This document shows positions 51,550-63,440 of a DNA stretch of 64,000 nt, in pieces. The translations under genes were made by a program, and so were the position numbers. How positions within the stretch are numbered: position 1 is the first letter of the stretch; the number at the start of each line of letters is the position of its first letter. This DNA is from Sabellastarte sp. h YS-2021 (taxonomy: Eukaryota > Annelida > Polychaeta > Sabellida > Sabellidae), in the NCBI GenBank assembly GCA_964017235.1, contig OZ024938.1, forward strand, positions 56,163,816 through 56,227,815, given 5' to 3'. Under the pieces are notes generated by a model. That model was not told the origin of the DNA and made no database searches. It saw only the letters and a program-made list of their open reading frames with translations.

Positions 51550-52759
51550 CTAACAGCCCCAGTACTGGACACTTACAGCTTCAAAGTTCTTAACGATAAC
51601 ACAAGTAATAATCTGTAACTGTAGCATGAATGTCTGAGGTCCCAATAAATAAATCTGACCTTTACACTTTAATGGTGTACTGCTACTACAATAACTGAAT
51701 TTACATTCTTTTGGATTCAAAATTCCCAAAGTATCAAGTAATTTAATAACTTCCATAATTTTGACTGTTTGAAAGTGTTAGAAGGTGTGCTGGTTTGGTC
51801 TTTTAACTGTTTCATAAATACCAGAACAGTTTATATTCATCACTGGGTATTGATAGTCTAAGATCAGGCAGAATACAAGCAAACTCTCTCTTGGGGCTCT
51901 TAAAATGTCATGTTTGGTCTCACTTTGTCCTCTAACAGCCCCAGTACTGTACACTTGCATCTTCAGACTTGTTTACTTGTAATTTATAGTCAGATCTATA
52001 ACCATAGCACAAGTAATATTCTGTAAGTGTAGCATGAAAGTTTGAGGTAACAATAAATAAATCTGACTTTTACACCTTAACATTGTACTGTTACTACAAT
52101 AAGTGAGTTTCCCTTCTTTTTTGTATTCAAAACTTGCAAAGTATCAACTAATTCAATACCTTCTATAATTTTGACAGTTTGAGATTGTTAGGAGTGCTGG
52201 TTCATTCTTTTATCTATTCCATAAATACAAGAACAGTTAATATTTATCACTGGATATTGATAGTCTGAGGTTAGGCAGAATACAAGCAAACTCTCTGTTG
52301 GGGCTCTTAAAGGGTCATATTTTGGTCTCATATTTGACCCCTAAGATCCCCAGTATATGAGTTGATCATAAAATATCAATGACCACTTTTATTTATTTAT
52401 GACCATCTCATATGTCAGCTTGGTTGCCTCAGGGCTTTTTTGCTATTTTCTGTTACTTTATAATTGTTATTATTAATAAACAAGCCTTGATTGGTTGTGG
52501 GTAAATAGCATATCTGCACAATGTACCTTCACTTAGGAGGTCATTTTTATGCACTAATAACATCTAACACCTGAATCATAACACTTGGTCATGAAAATTC
52601 ACAACTTCTAACTAGCATTAGCCTACTTGTGACAGCTTGAGTTTCCTAGCTGAGGAAAATTAATATTAATCATTGGGCTAGACAGTCTGATTTAGGCAGA
52701 ATACCAGGAAACTCTCTTCCGGGGCTCTTAAAAGGTCATATTTGTTCTCAGTTTGTTCT
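51550..52759. repeat. Unit U44 (1,210 bp, recombinant module 3)
   Basis: Full unit with gaaagtgtt and aattcccaaag (extra c-to-t change near 51722) in module 1, like U36 and U38. Module 3 has ctaactagc. Confidence 0.93.
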
Positions 52760-53813
52760 CTAACAGCCCCAGTACTGGACACTTACAGCTTCAAAGTTCT
52801 TAACGATAACACAAGTAATAATCTGTAACTGTAGCATGAATGTCTGAGGTCCCAATAAATAAATCTGAACTTTACACTTTAATGGTGTACTGCTACTAAA
52901 ATAACTGAATTTACATTCTTTTGGATTCAAAACTCGCAAAGTATCAAGTAATTTAACAACTTCCATAATTTTGACTGTTTGAAATTGTTAGAAGGTGTGC
53001 TGGTTTGGTCTTTTAACTGTTTCATAAATACCAGAACAGTTTATATTCATCACTGGGTATTGATAGTCTACGATCAGGCAGAATACAAGCAAACGCTCTC
53101 TTGGGGCTCTTAAAATGTCATGTTTGGTCTCACTTTGTCCTCTAACAGCCCCAGTACTGGACACTTGCATCTTCAGACTTGTTTACTTGTAATTTATAGT
53201 CAGATCTTCAATACCTTCTATAATTTTGACAGTTTGAGATTGTTAGGAGTGCTGGTTCATTCTTTTATCTATTCCATAAATACAAGAACAGTTAATATTC
53301 ATCACTGGATATTGATAGTCTGAGGTTAGGCAGAATACAAGCAAACTCTCTGTTGGGGCTCTTAAAGGGTCATATTTTGGTCTCATATTTGACCCCTAAG
53401 ATCCCCAGTATATGATTTGATCATAAAATATCAATGACCACTTTTATTTATTTATGACCATCTCATATGTCAGCTTGGTTGCCTCAGGGCTTTTTTGCTA
53501 TTTTCTGTTACTTTATAATTGTTATTATTAATAAACAAGCCTTGATTGGTTGTGGGTAAATAGCATATCTGCACAATGTACCTTCACTTAGGATCTCATT
53601 TTTATGCACTAATAACATCTAACACCTGAATCATAACACTTGGTCATGAAAATTCACAACTTCTAAATAGCATTAGCCTACTTGTGACAGCTTGAGTTTC
53701 CTAGCTGAGGAAAATTAATATTAATCATTGGGCTAGACAGTCTGATTTAGGCAGAATACCAGTAAACTCTCTCCTGAGGCTCTTAAAAGGTCATATTCTT
53801 CTCAGTTTGTTCT
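52760..53813. repeat. Unit U45 (1,054 bp, 155-bp deletion, beta)
   Basis: Deletion junction at 53207/53208. Private marks are tctgaactttac, ctactaaaataac and agtctacgatc. Counterpart of U41, 4,684 bp away. Confidence 0.93.
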
Positions 53814-55022
53814 CTAACAGCCCCAGTACTGGACACTTACAGCTTCAAAGTTCTTAACGATAACAAAAGTAATAATCTGTAACTGTAGCATGAATGTCTG
53901 AGGTCCCAATAAATAAATCTGACCTTTACACTTTAATGGTGTACTGCTACTACGATAACTGAATTTACATTCTTTTGGATTCAAAACTCGCAAAGTATCA
54001 AGTAATTTATTAACTTCCATAATTTTGACTGTTTGAAATTGTTAGAAGGTGTGCTGGTTTGGTCTTTTAACTGTTTCATAAATACCAGAACAGTTTATAT
54101 TCATCACTTTGTATTGATAGTCTATGATCAGGCAGAATACAAGCAAATGCTCTCTTGGGGCTCTTAAAATGTCATGTTTGGTCTCACTTTGTCCTCTAAC
54201 AGCCCCAGTACTGGACACTTGCATCTTCAGACTTGTTTACTTGTAATTTATAGTCAGATCTATAACCATAGCACAAGTAATATTCTGTAAGTGTAGCATG
54301 AATGTTTGAGGTAACAATAAATAAATCTGACTTTTACACCTTAACATTGTACTGTTACTACAATAAGTGAGTTTCCCTTCTTTTTTGTATTCAAAACTTG
54401 CAAAGTATCAACTAATTCAATACCTTCTATAATTTTGACAGTTTGAGATTGTTAGGAGTGCTGGTTCATTCTTTTATCTATTCCATAAATACAAGAACAG
54501 TTAATATTTATCACTGGATATTGATAGTCTGAGGTTAGGCAGAATACAAGCAAACTCTCTGTTGGGGCTCTTAAAGGGTCATATTTTGGTCTCATATTTG
54601 ACCCCTAAGATCCCCAGTATATGATTTGATCATAAAATATCAATGACCACTTTTATTTATTTATGACCATCTCATATGTCAGCTTGGTTGCCTCAGGGCT
54701 TTTTTGCTATTTTCTGTTACTTTATAATTGTTATTATTAATAAACAAGCCTTGATTGGTTGTGGGTAAATAGCATATCTGCACAATGTACCTTCACTTAG
54801 GAGGTCATTTTTATGCACTAATAACATCTAACACCTGAATCATAACACTTGGTCATGAAAATTCACAACTTCTAACTAGCATTAGCCTACTTGTGACAGC
54901 TTGAGTTTCCTAGCTGAGGAAAATTAATATTAATCATTGGGCTAGACAGTCTGATTTAGGCAGAATACCAGGAAACTCTCTTCCGGGGCTCTTAAAAGGT
55001 CATATTCTTCTCAGTTTGTTCT
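53814..55022. repeat. Unit U46 (1,209 bp, recombinant module 3)
   Basis: Full unit and first to carry taacaaaagtaat and ctacgataac. Private marks are tttattaacttcc and tcactttgtattg. Ends with cttctcag. Confidence 0.93.
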
Positions 55023-56076
55023 CTAACAGCCCCAGTACTGGACACTTACAGCTTCAAAGTTCTTAACGATAACAAAAGTAATAATCTGTAACTGTAGCAT
55101 GAATGTCTGAGGTCCCAATAAATAAATCTGACCTTTACACTTTAATGGTGTACTGCTACTACGATAACTGAATTTACATTCTTTTGGATTCAAAACTCGC
55201 AAAGTATCAAGTAATTTAATAACTTCCATAATTTTGACTGTTTGAAATTGTTAGAAGGTGTGCTGGTTTGGTCTTTTAACTGTTTCATAAATACCAGAAC
55301 AGTTTATATTCATCACTAGGTATTGATAGTCTATGATCAGGCAGAATACAAGCAAACGCTCTCTTGGGGCTCTTAAAATGTCATGTTTGGTCTCACTTTG
55401 TCCTCTAACAGCCCCAGTACTGGACACTTGCATCTTCAGACTTGTTTACTTGTAATTTATAGTCAGATCTTCAATACCTTCTATAATTTTGACAGTTTGA
55501 GATTGTTAGGAGTGCTGGTTCATTCTTTTATCTATTCCATAAATACAAGAACAGTTAATATTCATCACTGGATATTGATAGTCTGAGGTTAGGCAGAATA
55601 CAAGCAAACTCTCTGTTGGGGCTCTTAAAGAGTCATATTTTGGTCTCATATTTGACCCCTAAGATCCCCAGTATATGATTTGATCATAAAATATCAATGA
55701 CCACTTTTATTTATTTATGACCATCTCATATGTCAGCTTGGTTGCCTCAGGGCTTTTTTGCTATTTTCTGTTACTTTATAATTGTTATTATTAATAAACA
55801 AGCCTTGATTGGTTGTGGGTAAATAGCATATCTGCACAATGTACCTTCACTTAGGATCTCATTTTTATGCACTAATAACATCTAACACCTGAATCATAAC
55901 ACTTGGTCATGAAAATTCACAACTTCTAAATAGCATTAGCCTACTTGTGACAGCTTGAGTTTCCTAGCTGAGGAAAATTAATATTAATCATTGGGCTAGA
56001 CAGTCTGATTTAGGCAGAATACCAGTAAACTCTCTCCTGGGGCTCTTAAAAGGTCATATTCTTCTCAGTTTGTTCT
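55023..56076. repeat. Unit U47 (1,054 bp, 155-bp deletion, beta)
   Basis: Junction at 55470/55471. Second short member of the 2,263-bp dimers. tcactaggtattg and taaagagtcat are private. Confidence 0.93.
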
Positions 56077-57285
56077 CTAACAGCCCCAGTACTGGACACT
56101 TACAGCTTCAAAGTTCTTAACGATAACAAAAGTAATAATCTGTAACTGTAGCATGAATGTCTGAGGTCCCAATAAATAAATCTGACCTTTACACTTTAAT
56201 GGTGTACTGCTACTACGATAACTGAATTTACATTCTTTTGGATTCAAAACTTGCAAAGTATCAAGTAATTTAATAACTTCCATAATTTTGACTGTTTGAA
56301 ATTGTTAGAAGGTGTGCTGGTTTGGTCTTTTAACTGTTTCATAAATACCAGAACAGTTTATATTCATCACTGGGTATTGATAGTCTATGATCAGGCAGAA
56401 TACAAGCAAACGCTCTCTTGGGGCTCTTAAAATGTCATGTTTGGTCTCACTTTGTCCTCTAACAGCCCCAGTACTGGACACTTGCATCTTCAGACTTGTT
56501 TACTTGTAATTTATAGTCAGATCTATAACCATAGCACAAGTAATATTCTGTAAGTGTAGCATGAATGTTTGAGGTAACAATAAATAAATCTGACTTTTAC
56601 ACCTTAACATTGTACTGTTACTACAATAAGTGAGTTTCCCTTCTTTTTTGTATTCAAAACTTGCAAAGTATCAACTAATTCAATACCTTCTATAATTTTG
56701 ACAGTTTGAGATTGTTAGGAGTGCTGGTTCATTCTTTTATCTATTCCATAAATACAAGAACAGTTAATATTTATCACTGGATATTGATAGTCTGAGGTTA
56801 GGCAGAATACAAGCAAACTCTCTGTTGGGGCTCTTAAAGGGTCATATTTTGGTCTCATATTTGACCCCTAAGATCCCCAGTATATGATTTGATCATAAAA
56901 TATCAATGACCACTTTTATTTATTTATGACCATCTCATATGTCAGCTTGGTTGCCTCAGGGCTTTTTTGCTATTTTCTGTTACTTTATAATTGTTATTAT
57001 TAATAAACAAGCCTTGATTGGTTGTGGGTAAATAGCATATCTGCACAATGTACCTTCACTTAGGAGGTCATTTTTATGCACTAATAACATCTAACACCTG
57101 AATCATAACACTTGGTCATGAAAATTCACAACTTCTAACTAGCATTAGCCTACTTGTGACAGCTTGAGTTTCCTAGCTGAGGAAAATTAATATTAATCAT
57201 TGGGCTAGACAGTCTGATTTAGGCAGAATACCAGGAAACTCTCTTCCGGGGCTCTTAAAAGGTCATATTCTTCTCAGTTTGTTCT
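56077..57285. repeat. Unit U48 (1,209 bp, recombinant module 3)
   Basis: Full unit and counterpart of U46. A CpG in module 1 has decayed to tg at 56252 (aaaacttgcaaag). Confidence 0.93.
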
Positions 57286-58192
57286 CTAACAGCCCCAGTA
57301 CTGGACACTTACAGCTTCAAAGTTCTTAACGATAACAAAAGTAATAATCTGTAACTGTAGCATGAATGTCTGAGGTCCCAATAAATAAATCTGACCTTTA
57401 CACGTTAATGGTGTACTGCTACTACGATAACTGAATTTACATTCTTTTGGATTCAAAACTCGCAAAGTATCAAGTAATTTAATAACTTCCATAATTTTGA
57501 CTGTTTGAAATTGTTAGAAGGTGTGCTGGTTTGGTCTTTTAACTGTTTCATAAATACCAGAACAGTTTATATTCATCACTGGGTATTGATAGTCTATGAT
57601 CAGGCAGAATACAAGCAAACGCTCTCTTGGGGCTCTTAAAATGTCATGTTTGGTCTCACTTTGTCCTCTAACAGCCCCAGTACTGGACACTTGCATCTTC
57701 AGACTTGTTTACTTGTAATTTATAGTCAGATCTTCAATACCTTCTATAATTTTGACAGTTTGAGATTGTTAGGAGTGCTGGTTCATTCTTTTATCTATTC
57801 CATAAATACAAGAACAGTTAATATTCATCACTGGATATTGATAGTCTGAGGTTAGGCAGAATACAAGCAAACTCTCTGTTGGGGCTCTTAAAGGGTCATA
57901 TTTTGGTCTCATATTTGACCTCTAAGATCCCCAGTATATGATTTGATCATAAAATATCAATGACCACTTTTATTTATTTATGACCATCTCATATGTCAGC
58001 TTGGTTGCCTCAGGGCTTTTTTGCTATTTTCTGTTACTTTATAATTGTTATTATTAATAAACAAGCCTTGATTGGTTGTGGGTAAATAGCATATCTGCAC
58101 AATGTACCTTCACTTAGGAGGTCATTTTTATGCACTAATAACATCTAACACCTGAATCATAACACTTGGTCATGAAAATTCACAACTTCTAA
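57286..58192. repeat. Unit U49 (155-bp deletion, module 3 truncated)
   Basis: Junction of the 155-bp deletion at 57733/57734. Module 3 stops after cacaacttctaa and runs into module 1 of the next unit at about 58192/58193. Confidence 0.9.
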
Positions 58193-59066
58193 GTATCAAG
58201 TAATTTAATAACTTCCATAATTTTGACTGTTTGAAATTGTTAGAAGGTGTGCTGGTTTGGTCTTTTAACTGTTTCATAAATACCAGAACAGTTTATGTTC
58301 ATCACTGGGTATTGATAGTCTATGATCAGGCAGAATACAAGCAAACGCTCTCTTGGGGCTCTTAAAATGTCATGTTTGGTCTCACTTTGTCCTCTAACAG
58401 CCCCAGTACTGTACACTTGCATCTTCAGACTTGTTTACTTGTAATTTATAGTCAGATCTTCAATACCTTCTATAATTTTGACAGTTTGAGATTGTTAGGA
58501 GTGCTGGTTCATTCTTTTATCTATTCCATAAATACAAGAACAGTTAATATTCATCACTGGATATTGATAGTCTGAGGTTAGGCAGAATACAAGCAAACTC
58601 TCTGTTGGGGCTCTTAAAGGGTTATATTTTGGTCTCATATTTGACCCCTAAGATCCCCAGTATATGATTTGATCATAAAATATCAATGACCACTTTTATT
58701 TATTCATGACCATCTCATATGTCAGCTTGGTTGCCTCAGGGCTTTTTTGCTATTTTCTGTTACTTTATAATTGTTACTATTAATAAACAAGCCTTGATTG
58801 GTTGTGGGTAAATAGCATATCTGCACAATGTACCTTCACTTAGGATCTCATTTTTATGCACTAATAACATCTAACACGTGAATCATAACACTTGGTCATG
58901 AAAATTCACAACTTCTAAATAGCATTAGCCTACTTGTGACAGCTTGAGTTTCCTAGCTGAGGAAAATTAATATTAATCATTGGGCTAGACAGTCTGATTT
59001 AGGCAGAATACCAGTAAACTCTCTCCCGGGGCTCTTAAAAGGTCATATTTGGTCTCAGTTTGTTCT
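58193..59066. repeat. Unit U50 (155-bp deletion, 5' part of module 1 missing)
   Basis: It begins at gtatcaagtaattt inside module 1, the far side of a deletion of about 328 bp shared with U49. Its own 155-bp junction is at 58459/58460. gttatatttt, gttactatt and aacacgtgaatc are private. Confidence 0.9.
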
Positions 59067-60121
59067 CTAACAGCCCCAGTACTGGACACTTACAGCTTCA
59101 AAGTTCTTAACGATAACAAAAGTAATAATCTGTAACTGTAGCATGAATGTCTGAGGTCCCAATAAATAAATCTGACCTTTACACGTTAATGGTGTACTGC
59201 TACTACGATAACTGAATTTACATTCTTTTGGATTCAAAACTCGCAAAGTATCAAGTAATTTAATAACTTCCATAATTTTGACTGTTTGAAATTGTTAGAA
59301 GGTGTGCTGGTTTGGTCTTTTAACTGTTTCATAAATACCAGAACAGTTTATATTCACCACTGGGTATTGATAGTCTATGATCAGGCAGAATACAAGCAAA
59401 CGCTCTCTTGGGGCTCTTAAAATGTCATGTTTGGTCTCACTTTGTCCTCTAACAGCCCCAGTACTGTACACTTGCATCTTCAGACTTGTTTACTTGTAAT
59501 TTATAGTCAGATCTTCAATACCTTCTATAATTTTGACAGTTTGAGATTGTTAGGAGTGCTGGTTCATTCTTTTATCTATTCCATAAATACAAGAACAGTT
59601 AATATTCATCACTGGATATTGATAGTCTGAGGTTAGGCAGAATACAAGCAAACTCTCTGTTGGGGCTCTTAAAGGGTCATATTTTGGTCTCATATTTGAC
59701 CCCTAAGATCCCCAGTATATGATTTGATCATAAAATATCAATGACCACTTTTATTTATTTATGACCATCTCATATGTCAGCTTGGTTGCCTCAGGGCTTT
59801 TTTGCTATTTTCTGTTACTTTATAATTGTTATTATTAATAAACAAGCCTTGATTGGTTGTGGGTAAATAGCATATCTGCACAATGTACCTTCACTTAGGA
59901 TCTCATTTTTATGCACTAATAACATCTAACACCTGAATCATAACACTTGGTCATGAAAATTCACAACTTCTAAATAGCATTAGCCTACTTGTGACAGCTT
60001 GAGTTTCCTAGCTGAGGAAAATTAATATTAATCATTGGGCTAGACAGTCTGATTTAGGCAGAATACCAGTAAACTCTCTCCCGGGGCTCTTAAAAGGTCA
60101 TATTTGGTCTCAGTTTGTTCT
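59067..60121. repeat. Unit U51 (1,055 bp, 155-bp deletion, beta)
   Basis: Junction at 59514/59515. It has cacgttaatgg and ctacgataac; ttcaccactggg near 59354 is private. Confidence 0.93.
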
Positions 60122-61176
60122 CTAACAGCCCCAGTACTGGACACTTACAGCTTCAAAGTTCTTAACGATAACACAAGTAATAATCTGTAACTGTAGCATG
60201 AATGTCTGAGGTCCCAATAAATAAATCTGACCTTTACACGTTAATGGTGTACTGCTACTACGATAACTGAATTTACATTCTTTTGGATTCAAAACTGGCA
60301 AAGTATCAAGTAATTTAATAACTTCCATAATTTTGACTGTTTGAAATTGTTAGAAGGTGTGCTGGTTTGGTCTTTTAACTGTTTCATAAATACCAGAACA
60401 GTTTATATTCATCACTGGGTATTGATAGTCTATGATCAGGCAGAATACAAGCAAACGCTCTCTTGGGGCTCTTAAAATGTCATGTTTGGTCTCACTTTGT
60501 CCTCTAACAGCCCCAGTACTGTACACTTGCATCTTCAGACTTGTTTACTTGTAATTTATAGTCAGATCTTCAATACCTTCTATAATTTTGACAGTTTGAG
60601 ATTGTTAGGAGTGCTGGTTCATTCTTTTATCTATTCCATAAATACAAGAACAGTTAATATTCATCACTGGATATTGATAGTCTGAGGTTAGGCAGAATAC
60701 AAGCAAACTCTCTGTTGGGGCTCTTAAAGGGTCATATTTTGGTCTCATATTTGACCCCTAAGATCCCCAGTATATGATTTGATCATAAAATATCAATGAC
60801 CACTTTTATTTATTTATGACCATCTCATATGTCAGCTTGGTTGCCTCAGGGCTTTTTTGCTATTTTCTGTTACTTTATAATTGTTATTATTAATAAACAA
60901 GCCTTGATTGGTTGTGGGTAAATAGCATATCTGCACAATGTACCTTCACTTAGGATCTCATTTTTATGCACTAATAACATCTAACACCTGAATCATAACA
61001 CTTGGTCATGAAAATTCACAACTTCTAAATAGCATTAGCCTACTTGTGACAGCTTGAGTTTCCTAGCTGAGGAAAATTAATATTAATCATTGGGCTAGAC
61101 AGTCTGATTTAGGCAGAATACCAGTAAACTCTCTCCCGGGGCTCTTAAAAGGTCATATTTGGTCTCAGTTTGTTCT
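60122..61176. repeat. Unit U52 (1,055 bp, 155-bp deletion, beta)
   Basis: Junction at 60569/60570. Nearly the same as U51, with a private aaaactggcaaag near 60293. Confidence 0.93.
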
Positions 61177-62385
61177 CTAACAGCCCCAGTACTGGACACT
61201 TACAGCTTCAAAGTTCTTAACGATAACACAAGTAATAATCTGTAACTGTAGCATGAATGTCTGAGGTCCCAATAAATAAATCTGACCTTTACACGTTAAT
61301 GGTGTACTGCTACTACGATAACTGAATTTACATTCTTTTGGATTCAAAACTCGCAAAGTATCAAGTAATTTAATAACTTCCATAATTTTGACTGTTTGAA
61401 ATTGTTAGAAGGTGTGCTGGTTTGGTCTTTTAACTGTTTCATAAATACCAGAACAGTTTATATTCATCACTGGGTATTGATAGTCTAAGATCAGGCAGAA
61501 TACAAGCAAACTCTCTCTTGGGGCTCTTAAAATGTCATGTTTGGTCTCACTTTGTCCTCTAACAGCCCCAGTACTGTACACTTGCATCTTCAGACTTGTT
61601 TACTTGTAATTTATAGTCAGATCTATAACCATAGCAAAAGTAATATTCTGTAAGTGTAGCATGAAAGTTTGAGGTAACAATAAATAAATCTGACTTTTAC
61701 ACCTTAACATTGTACTGTTACTACAATAAGTGAGTTTCCCTTCTTTTTTGTATTCAAAACTTGCAAAGTATCAACTAATTCAATACCTTCTATAATTTTG
61801 ACAGTTTGAGATTGTTAGGAGTGCTGGTTCATTCTTTTATCTATTCCATAAATACAAGAACAGTTAATATTCATCACTGGATATTGATAGTCTGAGGTTA
61901 GGCAGAATACAAGCAAACTCTCTGTTGGGGCTCTTAAAGGGTCATATTTTGGTCTCATATTTGACCCCTAAGATCCCCAGTATATGATTTGATCATAAAA
62001 TATCAATGACCACTTTTATTTATTTATGACCATCTCATATGTCAGCTTGGTTGCCTCAGGGCTTTTTTGCTATTTTCTGTTACTTTATAATTGTTATTAT
62101 TAATAAACAAGCCTTGATTGGTTGTGGGTAAATAGCATATCTGCACAATGTACCTTCACTTAGGATCTCATTTTTATGCACTAATAACATCTAACACCTG
62201 AATCATAACACTTGGTCATGAAAATTCACAACTTCTAAATAGCATTAGCCTACTTGTGACAGCTTGAGTTTCCTAGCTGAGGAAAATTAATATTAATCAT
62301 TGGGCTAGACAGTCTGATTTAGGCAGAATACCAGTAAACTCTCTCCCGGGGCTCTTAAAAGGTCATATTCTTCTCAGTTTGTTCT
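61177..62385. repeat. Unit U53 (1,209 bp, beta)
   Basis: Full-length unit inside the run of short ones. The head is like U52 (cacgttaatgg, ctacgataac), and agtctaagatc and caaactctctc mark a switch to an older full-length form. atagcaaaagtaat near 61632 is private. Confidence 0.93.
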
Positions 62386-63440
62386 CTAACAGCCCCAGTA
62401 CTGGACACTTACAGCTTCAAAGTTCTTAACGATAACAAAAGTAATAATCTGTAACTGTAGCATGAATGTCTGAGGTCCCAATAAATAAATCTGACCTTTA
62501 CACTTTAATAGTGTACTGCTACTACAATAACTGAATTTACATTCTTTTGGATTCAAAACTCGCAAAGTATCAAGTAATTTAATAACTTCCATAATTTTGA
62601 CTGTTTGAAATTGTTAGAAGGTGTGCTGGTTTGGTCTTTTAACTGTTTCATAAATACCAGAACAGTTTATATTCATCACTGGGTATTGATAGTCTATGAT
62701 CAGCCAGAATACAAGCAAACGCTCTCTTGGGGCTCTTAAAATGTCATGTTTGGTCTCACTTTGTCCTCTAACAGCCCCAGTACTGGACACTTGCATCTTC
62801 AGACTTGTTTACTTGTAATTTATAGTCAGATCTTCAATACCTTCTATAATTTTGACAGTTTGAGATTGTTAGGAGTGCTGGTTCATTCTTTTATCTATTC
62901 CATAAATACAAGAACAGTTAATATTTATCACTGGATATTGATAGTCTGAGGTTAGGCAGAATACAAGCAAACTCTCTGTTGGGGATTCTTAAAGGGTCAT
63001 TTTTGGTCTCATATTTGACCCCTAAGATCTCCAGTATATGATTTGATCATAAAATATCAATGACCACTTTTATTTATTTATGACCATCTCATATGTCAGC
63101 TTGGTTGCCTCAGGGCTTTTTTGCTATTTTCTGTTACTTTATAATTGTTATTATTAATAAACAAGCCTTGATTGGTTGTGGGTAAATAGCATATCTGCAC
63201 AATGTACCTTCACTTAGGATCTCATTTTTATGCACTAATAACATCTAACACCTGAATCATAACACTTGGTCATGAAAATTCACAACTTCTAAATAGCATT
63301 AGCCTACTTGTGACAGCTTGAGTTTCCTAGCTGAGGAAAATTAATATTAATCATTGGGCTAGACAGTCTGATTTAGGCAGAATACCAGTAAACTCTCTCC
63401 CGGGGCTCTTAAAAGGTCATATTTGGTCTCAGTTTGTTCT
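62386..63440. repeat. Unit U54 (1,055 bp, 155-bp deletion, beta)
   Basis: Junction at 62833/62834. Private marks include atcagccagaat, ggggattcttaaa and aagatctccag; the last adds a second AGATCT to the unit near 63026. Confidence 0.93.

Larger units (their letters stand above)
45656..52759. repeat. Three-unit block, shift 3,474 bp
   Basis: U39-U40-U41 and U42-U43-U44 pair at 3,474 bp, most clearly U39/U42 (ttattcatgacc, attactcatt). The third pair differs: U41 has the 155-bp deletion and U44 does not, so another exchange followed. Confidence 0.75.
52760..57285. repeat. Dimeric higher-order repeat, 2,263 bp x 2
   Basis: A 1,054-bp deleted unit followed by a 1,209-bp unit occurs as U45+U46 and U47+U48, and U49 starts a third copy at 57286. 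All three starts are 2,263 bp apart. Confidence 0.88.
58193..63440. repeat. Run of the 155-bp-deleted unit (~1,055-bp period)
   Basis: U50, U51, U52 and U54 carry the deletion at 1,055-bp spacing, interrupted by one full-length unit, U53. Shared cacgttaatgg and ctacgataac mark a recent local expansion. Confidence 0.85.
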
